Source of the DNA: Microvirga roseola | Lineage (GTDB): Bacteria > Pseudomonadota > Alphaproteobacteria > Rhizobiales > Beijerinckiaceae | Reading direction: 5' to 3' | Assembly (NCBI RefSeq): GCF_020866965.1 | Contig: NZ_JAJATX010000022.1 | Coordinates: 1 to 63,543 of the forward strand | DNA length: 63,543 bases | Shown: positions 43,767 through 53,407 of the stretch, piece by piece | Position numbering within the stretch: the stretch's first letter is position 1 | How the letters are laid out: each line of letters starts with the position of its first letter | Notes under the pieces: generated by a model | The model's database searches: none | The model's input: the letters and a program-made list of their open reading frames with translations, nothing else | Told to the model about the DNA's origin: nothing | Position numbers and translations under genes: made by a program

Positions 43767-44443
43767 GCCGTGCCGCCACAGGCCGCGACGCGCTCGCGCA
43801 TATGCTCCGGGACCGGCGCTTCGACAAGGATCGGCGGCTTCTTTGGATAGAGCGGAACCATCACGCTTCTAGCATGCAGATGCAGTCCCGGACCGCCGAA
43901 ACGCGGGGTCGTGCCGTAGATGGGATCGCCCAGGATCGGGAAATTCATGGCGGCGCAATGAACGCGCAACTGATGGGTGCGGCCGGTGATGGGACGCAGT
44001 TCGAGGAGGGTGAGACCCTCGGCCCGCCCCAATACCCGCCACTGCGTCAGCGAGGGCTGGCCCTTGGGATCGACTTTCATCCACCAGCCGCGGTCGGGGG
44101 ATTTCGGTGCGAGGGCCAGGTCTATCTCGCCTTCATCCGCCTCGGGCCCGCCCTCGACGACGGCCCAGTAGATCTTGTCGATCTCGTTCCTGCGGAAAAG
44201 CTCGTTGAGGCGGGCGATGGCCTTGGGATTCCGGCCCAGCACGAGACAGCCCGAGGTGTCCTTGTCGAGGCGATGCGCCGCTTCCGGGCGGCGCGGCAAG
44301 CCGAAGCGCAGGGCATCGAGGTGGTGAAACAGGGTCTCACCGCCCTTGGGTCCCGGATGGACCGGGAGACCGGCCGGTTTGTCGATCGCGAGCATCAGGG
44401 CATCGCGATACAGCACTCGGGACACTATCTCTTCCGCATTCAT
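43763..44443 (-). CDS. RluA-family RNA pseudouridine synthase
   Basis: 226-residue pseudouridine synthase. Motif II, HRLDKDTSGCLVLGRN, carries the catalytic Asp, and ELRPITGRTHQLRVHCAAMNFPILGDPIYG is motif III. It lacks an S4 domain, so it resembles the TruC/RluA short forms acting on tRNA or 23S rRNA uridines. The ATG at 44443 was chosen because the family begins at VLYRDALMLAIDKPAGLPVHPG. It is convergent with mtaB and divergent from ftsY. Confidence 0.9.
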   Translation of the reverse strand: MNAEEIVSRVLYRDALMLAIDKPAGLPVHPGPKGGETLFHHLDALRFGLPRRPEAAHRLDKDTSGCLVLGRNPKAIARLNELFRRNEIDKIYWAVVEGGPEADEGEIDLALAPKSPDRGWWMKVDPKGQPSLTQWRVLGRAEGLTLLELRPITGRTHQLRVHCAAMNFPILGDPIYGTTPRFGGPGLHLHARSVMVPLYPKKPPILVEAPVPEHMRERVAACGGTA

Positions 44444-44512
44444 GGCGCCTCGGCTATCGAGGCTCAGGCGCCAAAGCAAGCGACAAGTTCCATTTGAAGG
44501 CGAAACGACCCC

Positions 44513-45844
44513 ATGGCCGAAACGAAGCCCGACAAGCCCGGATTCTTCTCCCGTCTCTTCGGGCGCAAGGCTGAACCGACCCCTGAGAGCGCGCCCGAGA
44601 CGCCGCAGGCCGGAGGCGGGCCCGAGGCCATGCCCTCCCCTCCCACGACCGGAGCGGACGATCTCGCCGCCGCCCCGCCGACCGTGACGGTGGCCTCCCC
44701 CGACACCGCCGAGGAGAACAAGGTCGCCCCGGAGCTCGCCGGAGCCGATCTGCAGCCCGTGGAGAACCTGGACCCCGAGGGCGGCAATCCGAAGGAGCCG
44801 ATCCCGCGCATCAAGACGGAGGCCGGACCCGAGCCGCGTCCGGATTTCGCCGGCGAGACAGCGGCCCATGTCGTGGCCGAAGTGGCTGCGCCTCCCCCTG
44901 AAGTTCAGCCTGCCCCCACCAGGGGCTGGTGGCAGCGCCTGACCGAGGGCATGCGGCGCACCTCGTCCTCGCTGTCGGACAGCGTCACGGGCCTCTTCAC
45001 CAAGCGCAAGCTCGACGATGCGACCCTGGAGGAGCTGGAGGATGCGCTGATCCAGGCGGATCTCGGCGTGCCGACCGCCATGCAGATCACCCAGGCCCTG
45101 TCGTCCGGCCGTTACAACAAGGAGATCTCGCCGCAGGAGGTGAAGGCGATCCTTGCGGGCGAGGTGGAGAAGACCCTTGCGCCCGTAGCCCACCCGCTCA
45201 CCATCGACCGCACGAAAAAGCCCTTCGTGATCCTCATGGTGGGCGTGAACGGCGCAGGCAAGACGACGACCATCGGCAAGCTCAGCCAGAAATTCCGCGG
45301 TCAGGGCCTGAAGGTGATGCTCGCCGCCGGCGACACCTTCCGCGCCGCCGCCATCGAGCAGCTGAAAGTCTGGGGCGAGCGGGTCGGCGCGCCGGTGCTC
45401 GCCCGCGAGCAGGGCGCGGATGCGGCGGGCCTCGCCTTCGATGCGCTCCAGGAAGCGAAGGCCAACGGCACGGACGTGCTCCTCGTCGACACGGCAGGCC
45501 GCCTCCAGAACAAGGCCGGGCTCATGGCGGAGCTGGGAAAAATCGTGCGCGTCATGAAGAAGTTTGACGAGACCGCGCCCCACGCCACGCTCCTCGTGCT
45601 CGATGCGACCGTCGGCCAGAATGCGCTGAGCCAGGTCGAAATCTTCCAGAAGGCAGCGGGCGTGACGGGCCTCGTCATGACCAAGCTCGACGGGACGGCC
45701 CGCGGCGGCATCCTGGTGGCGCTCGCAGCCAAGTTCGGCCTGCCCGTCCACTTCATCGGCGTGGGCGAGGGCGTGGAGGACCTGGAGCCCTTTACCGCAC
45801 GGGATTTCGCGAACGCCATCGCTGGGGTAGAAGCAACGTCATGA
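44513..45844 (+). CDS. ftsY: Signal recognition particle receptor FtsY
   Basis: 443-residue SRP receptor GTPase that brings ribosomes making membrane proteins to the translocon. About 135 residues of acidic, Pro/Ala-rich A domain precede the four-helix N domain (residues 136-215) and the G domain: G1 GVNGAGKTT at 244-252, [20 protein letters not shown] and [10 protein letters not shown]. The acidic tail is typical of alphaproteobacterial FtsY. It overlaps the following ispZ gene by four bases. Confidence 0.95.
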   Translation: MAETKPDKPGFFSRLFGRKAEPTPESAPETPQAGGGPEAMPSPPTTGADDLAAAPPTVTVASPDTAEENKVAPELAGADLQPVENLDPEGGNPKEPIPRIKTEAGPEPRPDFAGETAAHVVAEVAAPPPEVQPAPTRGWWQRLTEGMRRTSSSLSDSVTGLFTKRKLDDATLEELEDALIQADLGVPTAMQITQALSSGRYNKEISPQEVKAILAGEVEKTLAPVAHPLTIDRTKKPFVILMVGVNGAGKTTTIGKLSQKFRGQGLKVMLAAGDTFRAAAIEQLKVWGERVGAPVLAREQGADAAGLAFDALQEAKANGTDVLLVDTAGRLQNKAGLMAELGKIVRVMKKFDETAPHATLLVLDATVGQNALSQVEIFQKAAGVTGLVMTKLDGTARGGILVALAAKFGLPVHFIGVGEGVEDLEPFTARDFANAIAGVEATS

Positions 45845-46440
45845 CCGAACAGAAACAACTGCCCCCTCTTCTCAAGCTGGCCCTGGAACTCGGGCCGCTT
45901 GTCCTGTTCTTCATCGCCAATGCCTATGCAGACCGGTTCGGCTTCGCGGACAGCGAGCGAATCTATGCGGCGACCGGCCTCTTCGTCGCGGCGACCGTCG
46001 TGGCGCTGAGCATCAACTATGCGCTCATCCGCAAGCTGCCGATCATGCCGCTGGTCTCCGGCGTGGTGGTCGTGGTGTTCGGCGGGCTCACGCTCTTCCT
46101 GCAGGACGAGATTTTCATCAAGCTCAAGCCCACCATCGTGAACACGATGTTCGGCCTGGTGCTCCTGGGCGGCCTCTATTTCCGCAAGCCCCTGCTCGAG
46201 ATCGTGCTCGACAGCGTCTTCGAGCTGACGGAAGAGGGCTGGCGCAAGCTTACCCTTCGCTGGGCCCTGTTCTTTTTCGCGCTGGCGGCCATCAACGAGA
46301 TCGTCTGGCGCACCCAGACCACGGATTTCTGGGTGAGCTTCAAGGTCTTCGGCATCATGCCGCTCACCATCGCCTTCGCCGTCGCGCAGACGCCGCTGCT
46401 AATGCGGCACGATGCGAGCAAGAAGGCGGAGGAAGCATAA
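45841..46440 (+). CDS. ispZ: Inner-membrane septation protein A
   Basis: 199-residue YciB/IspZ-family membrane protein with five hydrophobic helices. [50 protein letters not shown] and [21 protein letters not shown] are the conserved blocks. It is needed for normal septum formation and envelope upkeep in several proteobacteria. The start overlaps the ftsY stop in ATGA, an arrangement common in Hyphomicrobiales. Confidence 0.92.
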   Translation: MTEQKQLPPLLKLALELGPLVLFFIANAYADRFGFADSERIYAATGLFVAATVVALSINYALIRKLPIMPLVSGVVVVVFGGLTLFLQDEIFIKLKPTIVNTMFGLVLLGGLYFRKPLLEIVLDSVFELTEEGWRKLTLRWALFFFALAAINEIVWRTQTTDFWVSFKVFGIMPLTIAFAVAQTPLLMRHDASKKAEEA

Positions 46441-46446
46441 CCTGTA

Positions 46447-46493
46447 CCTCATCCTGACGAGAGTAGCGCCCAGGCAGGCTCCTCAGGATGAGG
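46447..46493. repeat. Inverted repeat CCTCATCCTGA, likely bidirectional terminator
   Basis: CCTCATCCTGA (46447-46457) is the inverse of TCAGGATGAGG (46483-46493). The right arm includes the stop codon of the cyclase gene. This CCTCATCCTGAGGAG-type element is a common intergenic repeat in Hyphomicrobiales and here ends two convergent genes. Confidence 0.65.
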
Positions 46494-47841
46494 GTGCAGG
46501 ATAAGCTAAGGGCCGCAGCAGAACGACCTTGCGTGTGACCCCCGGCAGGGGTTCGTGCTCGATCACGCTCCAGAGACCATCCTCGCCCGCAGCCGCAACC
46601 GCGTCCATCGAGGCGAGAAGGCTGCAATGGGCGCTCTTTGTCGCCTGCTCGATGCGAGAGGCGATGTTGACGGTCTCGCCGACCACGGTGAATTCGAGCC
46701 TGCTCTCGTCGCCGACCACGCCGCAGAATACGTCCCCCGTGTGGATGCCGATGCCGATCCGCACCGGCGGGTCGAAATGTCGTTTGACGTTCCAGCGCTC
46801 GACCAGTTCGAGCAGCATGCGCCCGCAGGCGAGCGCCCGCGCCGCATCGCTCTCTTCCGCATTCGGCACGCCGAAGAGGATCAGCGCCCCGTCGCCGGTG
46901 AACTTGTCGATGACGCCGCCATGCCGCGCCGCCGCCCGCAGGACCCGCCGGCGGAAGGAGGTGATGAAGACCGCGAGCTGTCCCGGCTCCATGGTCTCGC
47001 CGAAGGTGGTGGAGGCGCGGATATCGACGAAGAGCAGCGTCACCCGGATGCGCCGCCCCTGTCTCAAGGAGGCGAAGGCCTCCTCGGTGAGAATGGGAGC
47101 CAGCTCGCGCGGCAGGTAGCGGGTGAGATTGACGCGAAGGGTCGTTTCCCGCACCGCCCGCTCCAGCAGCAGCCGGCTCTGGCGCGCCACGAGGATCAGG
47201 ATCAGCGCCGCGGCCAGCACCATGGCGAGGCGCACCAGATTGGCCTCGGTCGAGAACAGGCCATAGAGCTGGGACAGATCCAGCATGCGCTCCGCCGGCG
47301 GCAGGGGCTCGCCGCCGAAGGCGAGAAGCGAGAGGCCGATCACGTAGACCGCCGCCACATAGGCCTGGAGCCGTGGCTGATAATGGATGGCCGCCGCCGC
47401 CATGGTGATCGGCACCACCCAGACCACCGGAAAAGTGGAAAAGAGGCTGCCGGGAATGCCCAGGCCCCAATGACTGTAGGCGAGATTGCCCAGGACCAGC
47501 ACGGCGTCGAGGGCGGCCGTGATCGCGGGCAGCTGGTCCACGGCGATGCGCCTCGAGGCGAGGAAGGCCCCGGTCCAGCCGAGTGCTCCGAAAAGGGTGA
47601 GGGTCAGCTCCGCAGCCCAGATCTGCCGCATGGCTGTCGGGTTGGTGATGTGGACATCCTCCGTGGCGACCAGCACGGCGATGAGCAGGAGCGCGGCGAC
47701 GAGGATGCGCGCCAGCCCCGCCCGCTGCAGGGCCCCGATATCGGCCTCGCGGATCAGCCGCTGCGTGGCGTCGCTGAGCGCCGGCGTCGTCAGCTTGCGG
47801 AGCGAGATCCAGGCGGAGGTGATGCGGGAGCGGGGAGCCAC
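46483..47841 (-). CDS. Membrane-bound class III adenylate/guanylate cyclase
   Basis: 452-residue cyclase. Five or six hydrophobic helices lie in residues 45-220, then a class III catalytic domain: FVDIRASTTFGE with the first metal Asp, KFTGDGALILFGVP with the second, and FTVVGETVNIASRIE carrying the transition-state residues. It is expected to make cAMP (or cGMP) at the membrane. The GTG at 47841 begins the frame; no ATG is available before the helices. It is a single gene convergent with ispZ. Confidence 0.88.
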   Translation of the reverse strand: MAPRSRITSAWISLRKLTTPALSDATQRLIREADIGALQRAGLARILVAALLLIAVLVATEDVHITNPTAMRQIWAAELTLTLFGALGWTGAFLASRRIAVDQLPAITAALDAVLVLGNLAYSHWGLGIPGSLFSTFPVVWVVPITMAAAAIHYQPRLQAYVAAVYVIGLSLLAFGGEPLPPAERMLDLSQLYGLFSTEANLVRLAMVLAAALILILVARQSRLLLERAVRETTLRVNLTRYLPRELAPILTEEAFASLRQGRRIRVTLLFVDIRASTTFGETMEPGQLAVFITSFRRRVLRAAARHGGVIDKFTGDGALILFGVPNAEESDAARALACGRMLLELVERWNVKRHFDPPVRIGIGIHTGDVFCGVVGDESRLEFTVVGETVNIASRIEQATKSAHCSLLASMDAVAAAGEDGLWSVIEHEPLPGVTRKVVLLRPLAYPAPSS

Positions 47842-47953
47842 GGGCTTTTTCTAGCTCTGAAGCGGGTTTAATAGATGGGACAGCCGCCTCGATCAGCGTG
47901 ATGTGTCGGCGAATTCCGGCGAAAGCAAGCCCGATTCCAGGATTATATGACCG

Positions 47954-48439
47954 ATGACCGAGACCGCTCAACCCATCGTGATTTTTGTCGATGCGGATGC
48001 CTGCCCGGTGAAGCCGGAGATCTACAAGGTGGCCGGACGCCACGGCGTAAAGGCCTTCGTGGTCTCGAACAGCTTTCTGAATGTGCCGCAGGACCCGCTG
48101 ATCGAGCGCGTGGTAGTGAGCGCCGGCTTCGATGCGGCGGATGACTGGATTACCGAGCGGGCGCGCCGCGGAGCCATCGTGGTGACCGCCGACATTCCGC
48201 TCGCAAGCCGCTGCGTGAAGGCGGGAGCGGACGTGATCGGCCCCACGGGAAAGCCCTTCAGCGAGGCTTCCATCGGCATGGCGCTCGCCACCCGCGACCT
48301 GATGGAGGACCTGCGCGCCATGGGCGAGGTCTCGGGCGGGCCGAAGCCGTTTTCGCAGAAGGATCGCTCGGCCTTTCTTTCGGCGCTGGATGTGGCGATC
48401 AACCGGCTCAAGCGCGCGGGATTTGGTGGATCGCTTTAA
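47954..48439 (+). CDS. YaiI/YqxD (DUF188) family protein
   Basis: 161-residue protein of the UPF0178 group, a PIN-like nuclease fold of unknown substrate. [18 protein letters not shown] with its acidic cluster, [22 protein letters not shown] and [24 protein letters not shown] are all family blocks. The ATG at 47954 gives the usual length. It converges on the frameshifted membrane protein gene, overlapping it by four bases at 48436-48439. Confidence 0.88.
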   Translation: MTETAQPIVIFVDADACPVKPEIYKVAGRHGVKAFVVSNSFLNVPQDPLIERVVVSAGFDAADDWITERARRGAIVVTADIPLASRCVKAGADVIGPTGKPFSEASIGMALATRDLMEDLRAMGEVSGGPKPFSQKDRSAFLSALDVAINRLKRAGFGGSL

Positions 48440-49114
48440 GCGGGATCCACGAGATCCTCCTCCTTGATCAGATCCGGACGGTACTGATCAACAAGACGGA
48501 GGATGGTCTCTGTTTTCTCGGGAAATGGCCCATAAGCATAGTTGATTGCAATCTTCCTCGGAGGGAGCGTGCCGAAGATGCGCCTTGGTCCTGTCTCTGG
48601 TCCATAAAGCGTTATTCTCTTTTTCGGAGAGCCAATATCAAAACCCCAGAGCTTGGGCTGATGAACCGCTACATGAAGTGTCGAGATCGCAGACCAAGGC
48701 ACATGGTGGAAGCTGCGACCGCTCCACCCGCTGACGCCCTCGGGCGAGAGAACGAAGTCGGGCTTTTTGTCGAACGCCTGTACTCCTAGAACACTGAAAA
48801 ATCGTAAGAATTTGTAGCTCGACCAGAGAAGGAAAGGGATTCTGATCCAGAAAGGCAGCTTCATGAAGAGCACGAAAAATGGCCCAGAGGATCAGAGCGA
48901 TGAAAAAACCTTTCCTCCTTCTGGAGGAGCCGGAGAAGTCAGGCTTCTCCGGCATCCAATCCGGGTCGAGGCTGAACCATGCCAAGACCAGTAGCGGCAC
49001 GACAGTGACCGCGATGCTCATAGTGATTGTGAAAGCCGTGTGAGACGCCGAAAGATAGTAGGTCTGCGTTTCAGCGGAGGCGGAGGGAACGGAGACGGGG
49101 TCAGTCACTGACAT
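48436..49114 (-). pseudogene. Frameshifted membrane protein of unknown function
   Basis: Two overlapping frames on the minus strand make one protein of about 226 residues. The first part, from the ATG at 49114, holds a membrane helix and then GFFIALILWAIF; after a run of five T (plus-strand A at 48875-48879) the protein continues in the other frame as VLFMKLPFWIRIPFLLW, the rest of a helical hairpin, and a soluble tail with GWSGRSFHHVPWSAISTLHVAV. One T fewer would join them. The base composition is more AT-rich than the neighbours, suggesting transfer. I do not recognise the family; the layout (two helices, then a PH-like tail) resembles small membrane PH-domain proteins. Confidence 0.6.
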
Positions 49115-49152
49115 CAGCGATCAGCAGGGTTGCGATTATCTCCGCAACCCTA

Positions 49153-49731
49153 TTACTTTGCTGCGACTGCCTGCAACTTTTCCTTGAACGCCCCAAAATT
49201 CTCCGGCGTCAGCGGGCCGATATGCTTGTAGCGGATCGTGCCTTCGGGCCCGACGATGAAGGTCTCGGGCACGCCGTAGACGCCCCAGTCGATGGAGGCG
49301 CGGCCGTTCGGGTCGACGCCGACGCCGGCATAGGGATTGCCGAGGGTGCCGAGAAAGCGGCGGGCATTGTCCGGGTTGTCCTTCTGGTTGATGCCGACCA
49401 CGCGGATCGAGGGATCCCTGGCGAGCTCCACCAGCAGCGGATGCTCCTGGCGGCAGGGCGCGCACCAGGAGGCCCAGACATTCACCACCGTGATCTGCCC
49501 CTTCAGATCGTCGTTCGAGAAGCCGGGCACGGGCTTTCCGTCGGCGGTCAGCCCTTCCAGCGGGGCGAGACTGAAGACGGGAACCGGCTTGTCGATGAGG
49601 ACCGAGGGCACCTCGGCGGGATTCCGGCCCGAAACCAGCTGCACCGTGAAGAGCCCCACCAGCACCACGAAGATGATGGCGGGAAGCAGAAAGATCAGGC
49701 GGGAGTGGGGGCGCGCTGCTTCCTCAGCCAC
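49153..49731 (-). CDS. ccmG: Cytochrome c biogenesis thiol:disulfide protein CcmG/DsbE
   Basis: 192-residue membrane-anchored thioredoxin-fold protein that keeps apocytochrome c cysteines reduced for heme attachment. An N-terminal anchor helix (residues 12-33) precedes the domain with WASWCAPC (CxxC) near residues 88-95, then the cis-Pro region GVPETFIVGPEG. The start is a GTG at 49731, overlapping ccmD by eight bases. It is the last gene of the leftward ccmC-ccmD-ccmG group. Confidence 0.93.
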   Translation of the reverse strand: MAEEAARPHSRLIFLLPAIIFVVLVGLFTVQLVSGRNPAEVPSVLIDKPVPVFSLAPLEGLTADGKPVPGFSNDDLKGQITVVNVWASWCAPCRQEHPLLVELARDPSIRVVGINQKDNPDNARRFLGTLGNPYAGVGVDPNGRASIDWGVYGVPETFIVGPEGTIRYKHIGPLTPENFGAFKEKLQAVAAK

Positions 49732-49882
49732 GGCGGGACCTCCGGCTGACGCCGCGCGCTTCGAGCTCAGTGAGCGCCCGCGTCTGGAGGCGGTGGTCGA
49801 TGACGGCCCGCAGGATGAGGCCTGCGATCACGAGGGCTGTCAGAGCATAGGACAGGGTGATGAAGAAAGCGTGCGTACCCAT
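49724..49882 (-). CDS. ccmD: Heme exporter subunit CcmD
   Basis: 52-residue protein with one membrane helix (residues 6-28, FFITLSYALTALVIAGLILRAVI) and a basic, Arg-rich tail. Size, shape and position exactly between ccmC and ccmG identify CcmD, which releases heme-bound CcmE from the CcmABC complex. The ATG shares one base with the ccmC stop (TGATG) and the end overlaps ccmG by eight bases. Confidence 0.85.
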   Translation of the reverse strand: MGTHAFFITLSYALTALVIAGLILRAVIDHRLQTRALTELEARGVSRRSRRG

Positions 49883-50646
49883 CAGGCGGCCTGTGCGTCG
49901 AGGCGCTCGGCCTCAAGAATGGTGAGCGTGCGCACCCGGCGGCGCAGGATCTCGGTCCGCATGCCGGCAAGGTGCAGCGCCAAGCCGACGAGCGTGAAGG
50001 AGACGGCCATGACGAGCAGCGGCACGAGCATGGAGGAATGGATCGTCGGCCCGTCGATGCGGAACACCGAGGCCGGCTGGTGGAGCGTGTTCCACCAATC
50101 GACTGAGAATTTCACGATGGGCACGTTGACCGCGCCCACAAGGGTGAGGATGGAGACGGCGCGCGCCGCGCGGTTCGGCTCCTCGATGGCCCGCCAGAGC
50201 GCGAGAATGCCGAGATAGATCAGCAGCATCACCAGCATGGAGGTGAGGCGCGCATCCCACTGCCAGTAGGTGCCCCACATGGGCTTGCCCCAGAGCGAGC
50301 CGGTGACGAGGCAGATGAAGGTGAACGCCGCCCCGATGGGGGCCGCCGCCTTCTGCGAGACATCCGCGAGCGAGTGCCGCCAGACGAGGGTGCCCAGCGC
50401 CGAAGTCGCCATGATCATGTAGAAGAACAGGGACAGCCAGGCGGCCGGAACATGGATGTACATGATCTTGACCGTCTCACCCTGCTGGTAATCGGCCGGA
50501 GCCACGAACCAGACGAGATAGAGCCCTGCGGCCAGAAGCAGCGCAGCCAAGCCCCCCACCCACGGCAGCAACGCACCGCTGAGGCTCATGAAGCGGGTCG
50601 GATTGGCAAGGTCGCGGATCATCGGCATCGAGGTGGATGTAGCCAT
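49882..50646 (-). CDS. ccmC: Heme exporter protein CcmC
   Basis: 254-residue inner-membrane protein with six helices. It carries the heme-handling tryptophan motif WGTYWQWDARLT near residues 120-131, with conserved His in YIHVPAAWLS and FSVDWWNTLHQPASV. CcmC loads heme onto CcmE for cytochrome c maturation. The ATG at 50646 fits the start of the first helix. It is divergent from the M23 peptidase gene. Confidence 0.93.
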   Translation of the reverse strand: MATSTSMPMIRDLANPTRFMSLSGALLPWVGGLAALLLAAGLYLVWFVAPADYQQGETVKIMYIHVPAAWLSLFFYMIMATSALGTLVWRHSLADVSQKAAAPIGAAFTFICLVTGSLWGKPMWGTYWQWDARLTSMLVMLLIYLGILALWRAIEEPNRAARAVSILTLVGAVNVPIVKFSVDWWNTLHQPASVFRIDGPTIHSSMLVPLLVMAVSFTLVGLALHLAGMRTEILRRRVRTLTILEAERLDAQAA

Positions 50647-50829
50647 GTTGGGGCGCGGCTGCAATGCGTGGCATGCCGCCGACCGAATAACGATTTCGCC
50701 AGGGTCGGCTCTCCTTAATCGCAGCGGACCGCAGCGGACAATCCGGGATTGTGCGTAGGGGCGACGGGCACGCCTTTCATTCGCCATGACCGGCGCTCTA
50801 TAGTCATGCACCTTTATTACGAAATCGCC

Positions 50830-51825
50830 ATGCGCCCTGCCTCCGTACGCCTTCTCGCCGTCATCGCCCTCGCCCTCCCGGCAGGCGCCCTGGCCCAGGA
50901 CATCTCGCTTCGCCTGCCCGTCGCCTGCGAGGTCGGGCGGACCTGCCTGATCCAGCACTATGTGGACCGCGACCCTTCGCCTGCGGCCGGCGACTACCAA
51001 TGCGGCGCCCTCACCTATGACGGCCATAACGGCACCGACATCCGCGTACCCACGATGGCGGCGCAGAGGGCCGGTGTCGACGTACTGGCGGCCGCCGACG
51101 GCAAGGTGCTGCGGGTCCGCGACGGCGTGGAGGATGTCTCCATCGCGGGCAGAGGACGGCAGAGCGTCGCCAATACGGAATGCGGCAACGGGGCGGTCGT
51201 CGATCACGGCAACGGCTGGGAAGCCCAGTATTGCCACACGGCGAAGGGAAGCCTCGTCGTGAGGCCGGGGGATGAGGTGAAGGCCGGCGACCGTATCGGA
51301 AAGATCGGCCTCTCCGGCATGACCGAGTACCCGCATCTCCATTTCACCCTGCGCAAGGACGGCAAGGCGGTCGATCCCTTCGCCTATGGCGCGCCAGAGA
51401 AATCCTGCGGCGGAGGGAAATCCCTTTGGGAGGCCTCCCTCCAGGGGGCGCTCGCCTATCAGGCGGGCAACGTGCTCAACAAAGGCTTCGCCCCGGGTCC
51501 TGCCATGATGGAGGGGATCGAATCGGGAGCGGCCGAGCGGGACGTGCCCACGACCCGGTCTCCCGCCCTCGTCGCCTATGTGCGCTCCATCGGTCTGCGC
51601 GGCGGCGACGTGCAGGTCCTCACCCTCTTCGACCCGGACGGAAAGCCGCTGGCGCAGAACAGGGCTCCGCCGCTGGACCGCGCTAAGGCGCAGTGGATGG
51701 CCTTCGCCGGCGTGAAGCAGCCTACGGGAGGCTTTAGGCCGGGTCTCTACCGCGCCGTCTACCGGGTTGAGCGCGACGGCAGGCCCGCCATCGAACAGGC
51801 GTTCGGGATCAGCCTGAGGCCTTAA
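50830..51825 (+). CDS. M23-family (LytM-type) metallopeptidase, exported
   Basis: 331-residue secreted zinc peptidase likely cutting or remodelling peptidoglycan. A signal peptide (residues 1-20, VRLLAVIALALPAGALAQ) is followed by the M23 domain: HNGTDIR (His and Asp ligands near residues 62-66), ADGKVLRV, YCHTAKG and PHLHFTLR with the second metal His pair. A domain of about 120 residues follows, unknown to me. The ATG at 50830 starts directly on the signal peptide; 50806 is an alternative. It lies inside the ccm region but is transcribed opposite to it. Confidence 0.85.
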   Translation: MRPASVRLLAVIALALPAGALAQDISLRLPVACEVGRTCLIQHYVDRDPSPAAGDYQCGALTYDGHNGTDIRVPTMAAQRAGVDVLAAADGKVLRVRDGVEDVSIAGRGRQSVANTECGNGAVVDHGNGWEAQYCHTAKGSLVVRPGDEVKAGDRIGKIGLSGMTEYPHLHFTLRKDGKAVDPFAYGAPEKSCGGGKSLWEASLQGALAYQAGNVLNKGFAPGPAMMEGIESGAAERDVPTTRSPALVAYVRSIGLRGGDVQVLTLFDPDGKPLAQNRAPPLDRAKAQWMAFAGVKQPTGGFRPGLYRAVYRVERDGRPAIEQAFGISLRP

Positions 51826-51830
51826 GAATT

Positions 51831-51927
51831 GTCATTCCCGGCCGAAGCGCAGCGGAGGGGAAGGAAATACACTCACGCGCGCTGCCACGGATCCCCTTCC
51901 CGGCTGCTTCGCAGCCGCCGGGATGAC
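51831..51927. repeat. Intergenic repeat, family A copy 2
   Basis: It begins GTCATTCCCGGCCGAAGCG, contains GGATCCCCTTCCCGGCTGC and ends GCCGGGATGAC, matching the copy at 19405-19490 closely. Its inverted ends separate the convergent M23 peptidase and ccmB genes. Confidence 0.75.
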
Positions 51928-51934
51928 AGGGGGC

Positions 51935-52603
51935 TCACTCCCCCGACCGGAGCGCCGCCGCGGCTCCGACCGTGCCGACCACCGCTGCGATCAGCGACAG
52001 GGCAGCCAGTATCAGGAAGGGCGTCATGAACGGGATCGTGCCTCCCACCGCCGCATTGGCGGCCGACACCCCGAAGATCAGGGTCGGAATCATGAAGGGC
52101 ACGACCAGGATCGCGAGAATCAGTCCGCCGCGCCTCAAGGATGACGTCAGCGCCGCCCCCACCGCACCGATGAAGGTGAGCGCGGGCGTTCCCACCAGGA
52201 GCGTGGCCACCATGGCGAGCATGCCCTCGGGCGAGAGCGCCACGAGAAGCCCCAGCAGGGGCGCGGCGACGGCGAGCGGCAGGCCCGTGACGAGCCAGTA
52301 GGCCACGACCTTCGCCAGCACCACCATCTCCAGCGGCGCGTGGGACAGGCGCAGGAGATCCAGCGACCCGTCCTCCTGATCGGCCTGGAAGAGCCGGTCG
52401 AGGCCGATGAGGGTGGCCAGAAGCGCCGCGACCCAGAGAATCGCCGGGCCGATGCGCGAGAGCAGGTTGAGATCGGGCCCCAGCGCAAAGGGGATGAGGG
52501 TCACGATCATCAGGAAGAAGATGAGCCCCATGACGCCGGAGCCGCCGACGCGGGCGGCGAGCTTCAGGTCGCGGATCAGGAGCGTGCGGAAAGAGCGAAT
52601 CAT
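51935..52603 (-). CDS. ccmB: Heme exporter protein CcmB
   Basis: 222-residue membrane subunit of the CcmAB transporter with six helices. RDLKLAARVGGSGVMGLIFFLMIVTLIPFALGPD at the start and DRLFQADQEDGSLDLL are conserved CcmB blocks; the latter is a cytoplasmic loop contacting CcmA. It overlaps ccmA by four bases. With CcmA and CcmC it forms the complex that frees holo-CcmE. Confidence 0.93.
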   Translation of the reverse strand: MIRSFRTLLIRDLKLAARVGGSGVMGLIFFLMIVTLIPFALGPDLNLLSRIGPAILWVAALLATLIGLDRLFQADQEDGSLDLLRLSHAPLEMVVLAKVVAYWLVTGLPLAVAAPLLGLLVALSPEGMLAMVATLLVGTPALTFIGAVGAALTSSLRRGGLILAILVVPFMIPTLIFGVSAANAAVGGTIPFMTPFLILAALSLIAAVVGTVGAAAALRSGE

Positions 52604-53229
52604 GCGCTCTCTCCCGTGGGGGCGGAGGAACGGCTGCGCTCGATCCGGATCTCCTTCGCATCTCTCAGGAACAGCGGCGAATGGGTCGTGGCCACGATCA
52701 TGCCGCCGTTCTCCCGGTGGTTTTCGAGAAGAAGGCGGAGGTTCTCCTGAGAGGCGGTGTCGAGGGCCGAGGTCGGCTCGTCGAGAAGCCAGAGGGGCCT
52801 GTGGGCCACGAGAAGCCTCGCCAGGGCGACCCGGCGGCGCTGGCCGGCCGAAAGATAGGCCACCGGCAGGCGGGCGGCATGGGCCAGCCCCACCGCTTCA
52901 AGGGCTTCGCGGGGCTTCAGAGCCGGGTTGCCGAGGAAATCGCGGGCGAAGGAGAGGTTCTCCTCGGCTGTCAGCGCCGCCTTCAGGGCGTCCCTGTGCC
53001 CGACATAATGCAGGCTCTCCGACAGGGTGCGCTCCCCGGCCTCTTCCAGGAGGATCGTACCCGAAGCGGGATGCAGGCGTCCGGCCAGAATGTCGAGGAG
53101 GGATGATTTCCCGGCCCCGTTCCGGCCGGTGATCACCAGGGCCTCGCCGGGGTCGAGCGTGAAGGAGACGTCCTGAAAGATCCGGCGCTCCCCCCGCTCG
53201 CAGGCCAAATTGTTAACGCTCAGACGCAA
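52600..53229 (-). CDS. ccmA: Heme exporter ATP-binding protein CcmA
   Basis: About 209-residue ABC ATPase. Walker A GRNGAGKSS, the signature LSAGQRRRV and Walker B LWLLDEP are all present. LACERGERRIFQDVSF near the start is the typical CcmA opening. The likely start is the TTG at 53229, which begins the conserved RLSVNNLACERG block; a GTG at 53256 would add nine residues of no family likeness. It leads the ccmA-ccmB operon and is divergent from acnA across 220 bases. Confidence 0.9.
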   Translation of the reverse strand: MRLSVNNLACERGERRIFQDVSFTLDPGEALVITGRNGAGKSSLLDILAGRLHPASGTILLEEAGERTLSESLHYVGHRDALKAALTAEENLSFARDFLGNPALKPREALEAVGLAHAARLPVAYLSAGQRRRVALARLLVAHRPLWLLDEPTSALDTASQENLRLLLENHRENGGMIVATTHSPLFLRDAKEIRIERSRSSAPTGESA

Positions 53230-53407
53230 ACTCTCGCACCCCTGCCCTCTTTGCACCCCAGAACCGTTCTAATCCGTGTAGCGGGATGGTTGGAAATGAT
53301 CTATAGCACCCTCGGCTGCGCCGCGCGCCAAGGCGTCCAATCCGCCTCGCGCGCTTCTCCCCTGTCCGGGCGCCCCCGGAGCGGCGCGCGCATATCGCGC
53401 TTTCGGC

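Noticed and set aside
45844..45858. GAACAGAAACAACTG at the ispZ start as an SOS box
   Set aside because: Only one GAAC half site is present and it lies in the coding start of ispZ.
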